Positions 37,871-64,000 of a stretch of 64,000 nucleotides of DNA are shown piece by piece (position 1 is the stretch's first letter; each line of letters begins with the position of its first letter). This stretch comes from Apus apus (lineage: Eukaryota; Chordata; Aves; Apodiformes; Apodidae): NCBI RefSeq assembly GCF_020740795.1, contig NC_067290.1:12506001-12570000 (forward strand), read 5' to 3'. Position numbers and translations under genes: made by a program. The notes beneath the pieces are model-generated. The model was not told where the DNA came from. It was given only the letters and a program-made list of their open reading frames with translations, and did no database searches.

Positions 37871-37999
37871 CTCCCGCAGCCCGGCGCTCGTCTCGTTTCT
37901 CCCACTCCCCGTAGCCCGACAAACCCCGCCAGCAGCAGCGGAGGAGGCTCCGAGTTGCGGGGCTCAGGCAGCTCTGGCAGGTGGCAGCGCCCTGGAGCT

Positions 38000-40900
38000 G
38001 TTTGCTTTTTTACTATCACTTCCCTCTGTGGCTGCCAGAGCCCTGCCTTGCCACCCTGATCCCGAGCACAGCTCCTGCCCTCAGCACGGGGCCGGGGGCT
38101 TCGGCTTCACCACCCATTTTGCTGATAATAATAACAATACCACCAACCCCGAAATCCTCTTTTATTTCCCTTTTTTTTTTTTTTCCGCTTTAATATTTAA
38201 TTGCCCGTGGGAACGACATATGTTTCTTAAGGCTGGAAGCAGTGGTGGCTGGGATCGTGTGTCAGGGTGCTGGGGCGCGGTGGGGGGCACGGCTGGGGGG
38301 AGCGATGCTGGCTGCCTTGGGTGCTGCTGGGGCTCGGCTGGGCTGTGCATGCAGCGCCTGCCCCAGACCAGGGGGTATTTATAGAGCCTGGCTGATTGGG
38401 ATGATGGTGTTAAAAAGCATGAGGCACATTGCATTTCTGCTGGCCACGCGTGTCCCCGGCTAGCTGGCACACTAGCTTGCTCTGCTTGAGGTGGCTTGCA
38501 GACATCCCACAGGAGAGAAACCTTCTCCAAGGGGAAACTGAGGCAAAGCAGGTGGCTGCTGGCCCTGAGCTCCGTGTGCTGGGGGCTGATTCTGCTGTGG
38601 GATGAAGGGGAGGCAGAGCCCCAGCTGGCTGTGGAGGGCACGGCTGTGCTGAGCAGCCATGGAGAAGATAGGGAATTTTCCACTGACATTTGGATCTGGC
38701 CCAAGCTGAGCTGTTAGACCTGCCTGGTCCTTGATGCTGGCCACCAGCACGTGTCTGCCCCCCAGCTTTGTGGGGATGCCCTGGAGAAAGCCCTCCATGC
38801 TCTATAATGTTGCTCTGTCCACTGGGGACTGAGTGCCACTGCTGGGGGGCAGTGGGGGCACCCTGGCAAGCCTGAGGGTGGCATGGGGGTGCCGGCACTG
38901 CAGGGGACCCTGGCCAAGGTGCAAAGGGCCCCGCAGCACCCGGCCGTGCTGCAGCTGTAATCACACGCCGGGGCCGCAGCCACGGCAAACAAACAGGCAC
39001 TGGTGGAGCCTATTTTCCTTGGCGTGTGGGGATGGGGGGAAGAAGTGGGATCCCACGGGCTCTTTTGGAAAGGCAGCCCTTGAGAAAACAGGGGTGGGTT
39101 GGGGACAGGAGAGGGCCCCCGTGCCCCCAGCCCTCCTCGCTGTGTGTGTCTCAGCCATCGTGTGCCTCCCTGGTTGCTGACGCAGATCTGGGCCTGGCTG
39201 GGTCCCCCATGACAGCAGGGGGACAGCTGGCTCAGTCCTGGCACCCCTGGGCTGGGGAACAGATGCCAGGCTGGTGGGGTGAGCCAGTGGTGAGAGAGGC
39301 AGGAGGACTGGGGGTAGTGGTGGTCCCATAGGGCTTGGGCAGGTCGTGGTCCCTAGCTGGGATGAGTCGCGGTGCTGGGGTGCCAGGGGGCACACAAGGC
39401 TGCGGTTGAAGTTGGTCCCTCCCAGAGTCCCCAGCACTGCCTGCAGCAAATGGCAGACTGGATTTTTTGCCATCAGTCCTTTGGAGTCCTCTGCCGATGC
39501 TGGGTGTGTTTTAGGTAGTGGAAGCTCCCGGGAAGTGTCTTGCTTCCAAGGGTGTGATAGAAAACTTAAAGTGTTTTTTTCAGGTGTCACCTGCCCATCG
39601 GTCCCTGCAGTGCCACTATCTATGCCACTGTTCTCTCTGCATGGCTCCTGATGAGCAATGCATTAGTTAGGTTTAAGTTTCAAGCAAAACCCAACATCTA
39701 GCTTAGAGCCAGCTGAGATGCTTTGGGCTGAATCCACTGTCTCACCTGGCCTTCCCCTGAGGCAGGCTGGGTGCCACCAGCCTTGTGCCGTGTTCACCCT
39801 GTCCCTGTCCCTTTCCCCATGCTGCCAGGTGCCTCTGCTGTCTGACCTTGTCCCACAGGGGCTCAACCCCTTCCTTCCATGTGGAGTTGCGTCAGCAGCA
39901 GCCTAGAGTGTCCTGGTGCTGGGCATGGCTCCCCTTGCCTGGCCTCAGTTTCTCTATGGCACTTCCCAGCTTTCCTCAGTGCTTGTGCTTGGATGCAGGA
40001 GGATATGGTGTGATGCTGGTGGCTGGTACCTGTGTCGCAGCACCTCACTCCCATGTGGTTCCATCCTGGGATGTGTCTGGCAGGGAATTGCTGTGGCCAA
40101 GCCATGCCATGGCTCCGGTGCTGGAAAACCTTCCCCTTGGACCCGCCATGTTTGGCTCTGCCACCCTCTTCTCTGCAGTGCCTTTTCCCTCCCTGGTGTG
40201 TCTTGGACCCTATCAGATCCATTGCTGTGGGAAAGTGCTGGGGCTGGTGGCCATGAGCCAGTGGGTGCCACTTGTGCTCTTTGAGGGAAGACCCTAGGTG
40301 GACACTGCTCCCTGCATGGCACCATGGGGATGGCCTACTGAGGCAGGTGTTGATGCCACCGGAGTCCTGCTAGCAAGGATAGTGGCTTTGAGAGCCATTT
40401 GCTCCTTCTTGCTGCTGTCAGTTGTGCCCTGGCCAGAGCGCTAGGGGCGTTGCCTAGCCTGAGGCTCAGCCATGGTGTGGTATTTGGGGCTGAAGCCCCA
40501 GGCTGCCCCAGAGCTAGGTGAGCCTGGGAGCTGTGGCCACACTGCCCAGCTTGCGCTGGGGCCATGAGTGGGGCTGCCTAGCTCAGCTGTCTGATGGGGC
40601 TGTCCAGTGAAGGTCTCTGGTGGGGCTAACTCATGAGGATCTCTAGCAGGTCTCTTTTGGGCGGGTCTGTAGTGGGGCTGCCCAGTGACTCTCCAGCTAT
40701 GCACGGGGCCTGCCTTTCCGAGAGTGCTCTGTCACTAGTGCAGCCCCAGGCAACATGAGACCTGTGCGTACCCGGCTCGGCTGAAACCTGAACAGCCACC
40801 TGGGCAGGCAGGCACGGGCGGGGGGGCCTTGCTGCCAGCCCCCTGGCACACTCCCGCAGCACTGGGGTACCTGGCTGCCCGCACGCAGGCCAGCAGCTGC

Positions 40901-41480
40901 GGCAGGCTTGGTGCTAAATCCGGATTACTACCCGGAATAGTCCCACAGCCTCGGCCCCAGATGGGGCGGATTAGCCAGGATTCATCTGCAGAGGGAGAGG
41001 AGATGGGGAGGGGTTTTTGCCCTGCGGGGGTCCCCAGCCCGAAGGAGCACCCACCCTCTGTCAGGGAGCACCACCACTTTCATCCCCAGTGTTTGGGAGC
41101 AGTAGGTGCCCATGGATGGGCGCCATGGACTGCAGAGACTCGGGGGATCTTTGCACCCCAGGCTGGCGCTGTGTGGCACAGGCAGGGCGGGCAGGCAGGG
41201 GCTGTCAGTCCCCCTACGTGCCATGCTCCCACCGGGACAGCGTGCTCTGCAGGGACTGTGCGGTGCTGAGGCTTGCCCGGCGGAACCAGCGCAGCCACAA
41301 GGGCTGAGCTTTCCCGAGGTGACAGGCATCTTCCTCGCCATGCTGCTGGGTGCCATGGACCCCCCATCTGGCACATCCAGCTGGCATTGCTGACAGAGGC
41401 CCTCTGCCCCACCCCTCCTGGCTGTGCCTTGCTTTCAGCTGGGTTTTTTTCCCTTTTAAATAAAGTCCGCGTGGGAGGGA
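38000..41480. other. Gene-poor stretch, part 3
   Basis: No gene was recognised. It contains a T-rich run at about 38166-38186, a loose array of GTGGGGCTGCCCAGT-like units at about 40540-40700 and two further GGATTA boxes at 40922-40927 and 40968-40973. Two copies of the recurring CTCAGTTTC motif lie at 38531-38545 (reverse) and 39943-39955. Confidence 0.4.
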
Positions 41481-41489
41481 GTTGTCAGG

Positions 41490-42560
41490 CAGCGAGACGC
41501 AGCCCCTTCCCCCGCCGTGGTGCTCCGGAGCAGCCCGCAGCCTGCCTACCAGAGCAGGGCAGGGATTTGGGAACACTGCCGCCCCACACACGTGTCTCCA
41601 TCCCGGTGAGGGAAGGCCAGGCATCTGTGCTGGCCGGGACACAGCGTGCGAGACCAAACGTAGCCTCCCCAGTCGCAGACGTGGCCGGCGGGGAGGGTAC
41701 GTGCCGCCCCACCACACGGCTCGGCGTCCTCGGCGGGAGGGTGCGCGGCCCGGCTCGGGCTTCCTAGCCGCGACGGGGGGTTGTTGTCACTGAGCGGTGG
41801 GACAGCAGGATCAGCCCTAGGGAGAGCCGAGACTGGGTGGGGGGAGGTAGGAGGTGTCTGGGCTGTGAAGCTGTCATCGTCCTTGTCACCCCGCGCCGGC
41901 AGGGCAGCCGAGAGGCACACGCCGGGAAATCAGCGTGGCTGGCTCAGCACCCCCTGGGCGCAACGGCAGAGGGTTCTGTGCCCACGCCGTCAGGGTGGGC
42001 GAGCGGGCGGTGAGGCTGGCGATCAGGAGGGGGACGATGCCGGCTGGCACATGGACTGCCCGCCGCGGCAGCGAGGATGGCAGCGTCCCATCTGTGTCGC
42101 TATACGGCAGCCCCGGCTTGGGCTCTCGGGGCTGGCACACCATGAGAAGAGACTCGAGGGGAGATGCTCTTTGCCGGAAGCTGAGGGTCCCCAGCTGAGA
42201 TGGGCACAGCGGGACAGGGGTGAACCTGCCGCCACAACCCTGGGGGGACCCACGCCACCCGCCCGGGGCCATCCACCGCTCCGTGTGTTTGCTGTTCTGC
42301 CCAGCCTTATCGCAGGGCAAACAGCGGCAGGCAGGGCACGCGCTGCCCGATCGAAGCATCTCTCGTTCCCTCCCCTTTTATCTCCCTCTCTTCCCCCGTT
42401 GCCGCTGCCGGGAGACCCTGGCCGAGGGGCAAAGGCCGGGGCCAGCCGCGGAGGTAGCGGCGAGCGGTGCCGGGGCTGTGCCAGGGCTGCCCAGCGGGAG
42501 GAAGCGTCTGGGTGGCAGTGCTAAGTCCGGTGCATACGAAATGAGCTCGGTCGTGCCGCT
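41490..42560. promoter_or_regulatory. CpG-enriched region upstream of SLC38A3
   Basis: CpG content is raised over about 1 kb (for example CGCCGCGGCAGCGAGGATGG near 42060 and CGCGGAGGTAGCGGCGAGCG near 42447). It is the nearest island upstream of the SLC38A3 coding exons and so a candidate for its promoter and non-coding first exon. This is inference from composition and position. Confidence 0.35.
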
Positions 42561-44153
42561 TGCTATTCCGAGAGGCGCTCGGGGGAAGAAGCTGGTATTT
42601 CCTGAGCTGCCCAGCGAGGTGTAATTATAACCTGGGAGAAGAAAGGGGCTGCAGAGGCGAGAGTCCAGCCTCCCTGGCGCCCGCGGGGGAGCGGGCAGGG
42701 GGAACGGGCCAATTCTTGCCCACCGGCGGTGGAATGTGGCAGAGCCCTGTCCGCGGGCAGCCTGGTGGGGCTTGAGGGTTGATGGGGCACCGCGGGTCTG
42801 GTGGCCTTCCTCAAGCCCGGCACCGGGACTGATGGTTTCAGTGGTGCCCGCCCGCGACGGCGGGAAGGCACAGAGTTAACGGCGGTGACTGAACGTGCTG
42901 GCAGCCCTGTTCGTGCCTGGATCCTGCCCAAGCGGAGGCCTAGTGGAGGGGATAAATCATCGCCCTGTGCTTCCCTCTCTTCCCCACCACAGCTGAGCCT
43001 CCCAGCTCTGGTCTCTGCTGGCCTGTGCCCTGCCTCAGTTTCCCCACCAGGCAGGATGCTGCGGGTAGGTTGGCTCAGCCATGTGCCCACATCCCAGGTC
43101 AGCCTTAGGGGTTCGGCACCCCCAGTAGTGCTTGCAGCTGGTGTGTGGCCTGGGGTGACCCTGCCAGGTCTCCTCAGTGGCCTGGATGGGCAGGGTCAGT
43201 CCAGGCAGTGGCTCAGGAGCCCAGAGGTGCTGGCACCTGTGCCCTGCTGTGGCATCCTTCCACAGTGTGATGAGGAAGGCTGCTGTTCCCAGCGTCTCCC
43301 TGCTCCAGCAGTGCCATGGGGAGACTTGCCTGGACCTCAGGGCCACTGATCCCCTCTAGGAGCGCAAAGACAGGAATGTCACCTGCTCACCCTGTGACAG
43401 GGTGACGGGGCAACAACATCCTCCCAGAGCTGGGGACCACACCGCATCCCAGCCAACCCTTGCCTTGGGCCAGGTGGCATTATCCCTTGGCCAGATGTGG
43501 CCCCAGTGTGGAGCCACCCCCAGCTGGCCAGGCAGGACCCCCAGCCCCCCAGGGCAGCGGGGAGTGGCGGGGGACCCTGCCCCGGCTGCCAGCCTGCCCC
43601 AGAAAGCCACCCTGTGCCATTTCCCAGCGGGGCGGGGAGGCCGGGGCTTGCACAGAGGCGGCTTTGTGCAGCGTGCCAAGGCGTCCCGCGCTCGGCAGCC
43701 TGGCCGCCTTCCCCTGCCAAGGAGCTGTCTCCTGGCCCTGCGCTCTTTCCTGCTCTATTTGTCCGGCCCTGACGTGCCCTCAAGCCCCTGCCTTGCCACC
43801 CCACCATTGGTGGGACATTACGGTGGTGACTGGAGGTCCCCAAGCTCCCCGCCCCATCCCCAGCTGCCCTCCTAGACACCTCTGCTCGCCTGTCAGTGCC
43901 TGTCTCTGGAAGGGGAAATTGAGGCACAGAGCTGAGAGCTGCAGGCAGGGGATTGAAGGTGGGCCAGGGTCATGGATGGAGGTTCCTGGGCTGGGTGTGT
44001 TGTTTGTTGAGCAGAGCAGGGTGGGCTGCAGGGCTGCCAGCCAGGCAAGGGGACAATTCCACCTGTGGACACTTGTGGGGCTGTCGGAGCTGGGGTGAAC
44101 TCTGCGGGGAATTGTGTGTTGAGTGGGCAGACAGGAGAAATCAGCTGTGGTGA

Positions 44154-49744
<5,591 letters not shown>

Positions 49745-51240
49745 CTGGCACTGAGTGCCCACGCCAACCTTGCCCCTGCCCACTGGTGCCCCAGGGAGAC
49801 CTGACCCCGGGCTCAGCCCCTGTGCCACAGCCCCACCAGGCTTCCCTGGGGTCCCTCTGGTGTCACTGCCCATCACCCATGGTGGTGGTGGGGGGGGCAT
49901 GAGCCATGGCAGGCGTGGGGACCCCCCGACCTGTGCCCAGGATGGGGCAGCGAGCCTGGGGCAGGTGCTGTGCCCCCAACCCTGCTTCAGCGGGTCCCTT
50001 CCCTGCTCCGCGCCTCAGTTTCCCCATTTATAAAATGGGGAGAATAATACTGCCCTACCTCACCGGGAGCTGGCTGTCAGCTGGAGCTCATCTGCACACC
50101 TTGGGCACCACCAGGGCCACAGGGCACTGCCTGCCATGGAGGGGCCCAGGACCTTGGGGGCACCTTCCTGGGCCCCCAGACAGCATCGAGAGCCCTGATG
50201 AACAGTGTCCACTGGGGGCTGGGGTGGTTGGACTCCTGGCAGCATCCGTGCCCGTGCCACCCACCTTCTCCCCCCTGCCATCCCCTGGTCCCCAGCAAGA
50301 TGCCACATCACTGCCCCAACAATGTGGAGGCACTAGGCCCTGTGGGCGAGCATGGTCCTGTTACTGTGGCTGGTGGCACTCAGCTCCCTTCTCCTGAGCC
50401 CACCAGGGGAGCGGTTGGCTCCTGTGGCTGTGGGCTGGACCCCAGTGACCCCCAGGCCATGCTTGGGGACCAGCCACGTCACTCTGGGGAGGTGGCACAC
50501 AAGCTGGGGGCTTTGTGCCTGCTGACGTCCTGCCTGTGCTGTGCTGTGGCTTGGCAGCCTGGGGCCTGCTACCCCTAAGGGGTATGGGTGTGGGGTTTGG
50601 GGAGCTGGGGATCAGTCACCCCCCTGTCTCTGTGCCCAGAAGCCAGAGTGATGGGCATCCCTGCAACCCAAGTGGGGCCTGCTCGCCTCGCACCCAGGCC
50701 CTTGCAGCCCCCTCCCGCCCACCCACCCGTCCACGCTGCCGGGATGCCTCGTGCCATGCCAAAACCTGGAGAGCAGCTCTCCCACCCCCCCACCTCCCTT
50801 CCCAGCAGGGGTGTGGGGGGAAGCCTGGCAGGGTGGGCAGCATGGAATGGGGATGGGGGGAGGTTTCTGCGGCAAAGTACATAAGAGACGTATTTTTTTA
50901 CTGGGGAGGTGGAGGCTGGGATGCTTTTTATAAATACTGTATATAAGAGTAGATCTTTTTTAATGTGTTGTGTCGCTCTGGGTAGCTCTGTATAATGTAC
51001 ATATCTATGTGGGGGGGAGGGGGGGAGTGAGGGGCACGGCTGCGGACCCTCGCCATCGCCCCGGGGGCTGCTGGCTGCAGCATGGCCCCTGCCTCCCTGT
51101 CCCCAGCCCAGCTGCCCTGTGGCGACCCCTGTGCTGTGGAGGGGGGCAACACTTTTAAATTATCCGTGGGGCGATGTCCGTGCTGGTAAGGACGCCGGCC
51201 GGAGAGGCGCCCGCAGTGAGAATAAAGACGTGAATGTGCC
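49745..51240 (+). other. SLC38A3 3' UTR
   Basis: About 1.5 kb runs from the stop codon to AATAAA at 51221-51226. Near 50880-51010 the sequence turns AU-rich (TTTTTATAAATACTGTATAT, TCTTTTTTAATGTGTTGTGT, TGTATAATGTACATATCTAT), typical of a regulated 3' end. A MIR-like CCTCAGTTTCCCCATTTATA core followed by AAATGGGG lies at 50013-50040. Confidence 0.65.
51221..51226 (+). terminator. Poly(A) signal of SLC38A3 (AATAAA)
   Basis: A canonical AATAAA is followed within 20 bases by a GT-rich stretch (GTGAATGTGCCCAGGTCTTG). It is the first full signal after the stop codon. Confidence 0.7.
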
Positions 51241-51315
51241 CAGGTCTTGGGGGTCAGTGTGGCAGGCGAGGAGCTGGCGCGGAGGCTGGCGCCCAGCCCG
51301 CAGCGTCCTGGGATA

Positions 51316-51525
51316 GCACGGACATACGGACACGCACGCAGATGGAGGCACGGACGTACGTGGGGACAGCGGGGACACACGGACACGGATGCACAGTGAA
51401 TAGGGGCGGCAGGACATCACGGAGATAGGGACAGCCCCACGCACCCACGGGTACAAGCGGACACACACAGGGGGGATGTCGGCTGGGACACGACACGGGG
51501 ACACGACACGGGGACACGACACGGG
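51316..51525 (+). repeat. GGACACGACACGG tandem repeat
   Basis: Three exact 13-base copies of GGGACACGACACG lie at about 51486-51525. They are preceded by roughly 170 bases of looser CACGGACA / GGGGACAC units, evidently an older part of the same array. Confidence 0.75.
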
Positions 51526-51545
51526 GGCTTCGCAGGGCTCCGCCG

Positions 51546-51562
51546 GCGCCAGGGGGCGCTGC
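51546..51562 (+). promoter_or_regulatory. CTCF-type motif
   Basis: GCGCCAGGGGGCGCTGC is a near-ideal CTCF core on the plus strand, between the end of SLC38A3 and the GNAI2 promoter. It is in the same orientation as the motif at 30336. Confidence 0.65.
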
Positions 51563-52671
51563 GACCCCGCCACGGACCCGGCCCGCGGGAAAGGGGAGGG
51601 GGACGGGGTGGGGGGGAAGACAGGACACCCCGGGAATGGGACTCCTAGGGAGCGGACCCCCCGGGGAGAGGAACAGGAGGAGCAGGACCCCCAAGGAGAG
51701 AGATCCCAGGATAGTGGAATCCTCAGGGATATGACCTCGGAGGGCGGGACCGCTGTGGAAGCGGGACGGGGGTCATGCCGTGCTGGGTATCAGGGCAGCA
51801 GGTGCCCTCGGTGCCCCTCCAGACCCCTCGGGGGAGGTGCCAAGGCCTCGCCCCAGCCCTCTCCCATGGCCCAGAGTGGAGCGGGGGTGATGCCCCCCTT
51901 TTCTCGCTGCCCGTAGGCACGGGGCTTTACCGCTGCCCGCTCCAGTCCCGGGAACGGTGCCAGCTCGTTAGCGAAGCCTTATTAGCACCGCGGCCCGCTC
52001 CCACGGGAACAGCCCCACTCCCTCCACGCCGGGCCCACGGGCGCTGCTCACGGAACCCACAGCGGGCTGGGCGGGGTGGGAAGACTGTTATGTCAGTTCT
52101 TTCGGGACAAAAGCTGCTTCCCTTCCACTGGCACAGCTTCTAGAGTGGAGAGCCTCCCGTTGCCCCCCCGCCCTGTTCAGAGGGTGCCAACTCTGGGTGA
52201 GGAGAGGCTTGGGGGCCCAGGCGAGGGGCGAGGGGCTGGCACGGGACTGGGACGGCCTCTGGGCAGGGGCCAGCCCCGGGGGGCAGCTGGCACAGTTGGC
52301 ATCCTCCTTGGGCTGTGCGGGGGGTCTGGTTCCCAGGGAAGTATCCTGGAAGCTGAGGAGGACAAGTGCCAGTGTACCCCCTCCCTGGGAGTAAAAGAGC
52401 TGCCGAGTGCCCCATGCTGCCCATCCCTTCACACGGGCGCCCCAAGCCCTGGCACCCTCCTCGTCCAGCAAGGTGGCACATTGGTTCCCCAAGGGCTGAG
52501 CCACCACCCTGCGACGCCGCGTCCCCACAGAAGGTGGCCCTGAGGCACAGCATCCCTCCACAGCCCCAGCCTGGGGCTGCACCCCCCTCTCTGCTCCCAA
52601 AGTACCCCAGGCCCAAAGTGCACCACCCAGACTCCATCTCCCTCTCCATGGCAGCCCTGGGCACATCATGA

Positions 52672-64000
<11,329 letters not shown>

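Overview
The window is nuclear DNA from a vertebrate, almost certainly a bird. It holds multi-exon genes with GT-AG introns, very compact and GC-rich gene structures, CR1 LINE 3' ends and CpG-island promoters. Gene content matches the human 3p21.31 tumour-suppressor block (NAA80, HYAL3, LSMEM2, IFRD2, SEMA3B, SLC38A3, GNAI2), with one extra gene, an OAS-like interferon effector. Each gene was rebuilt exon by exon by reading splice sites and comparing the conceptual product with remembered family sequences. In all genes that lie fully in the window the exon lengths sum to an intact reading frame.

Layout. 1-860: no gene. 868-1587 (+): NAA80 actin N-acetyltransferase. 2583-4172 (+): HYAL3 hyaluronidase. 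5830-6470 (+): LSMEM2 single-pass membrane protein. 7414-10471 (-): IFRD2, convergent with LSMEM2. 10472-12951: GC-box promoter of IFRD2, a long pyrimidine-rich minisatellite, a possible LTR fossil, then an OASL promoter with two interferon-response motifs. 12952-14974 (+): OASL with two ubiquitin-like domains and a complete catalytic triad. 16432-22595 (-): SEMA3B in 17 coding exons, with a CR1 copy split by an LTR-like insertion in one intron. About 24.4-44.2 kb: a gene-poor 20 kb with CpG islands, a CTCF motif, minisatellites, a CR1 fragment and AT-rich blocks that look conserved. 44321-49744 (+): SLC38A3 (SNAT3) in 15 coding exons with a 1.5 kb 3' UTR. 52945 to beyond the window end (+): GNAI2 exons 1-5, with a 7.7 kb first intron.

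The genes do not form one pathway. They are neighbours held together by old synteny. Compared with the human order as I recall it, the IFRD2-LSMEM2 pair and the SLC38A3-GNAI2 pair are each inverted in place, GNAT1 is not found where an inverted block would put it, and OASL (human 12q24) has been inserted between IFRD2 and SEMA3B. I saw no CRISPR array, tRNA or rRNA. No whole virus is present; the virus-derived pieces are short LTR-like fossils.
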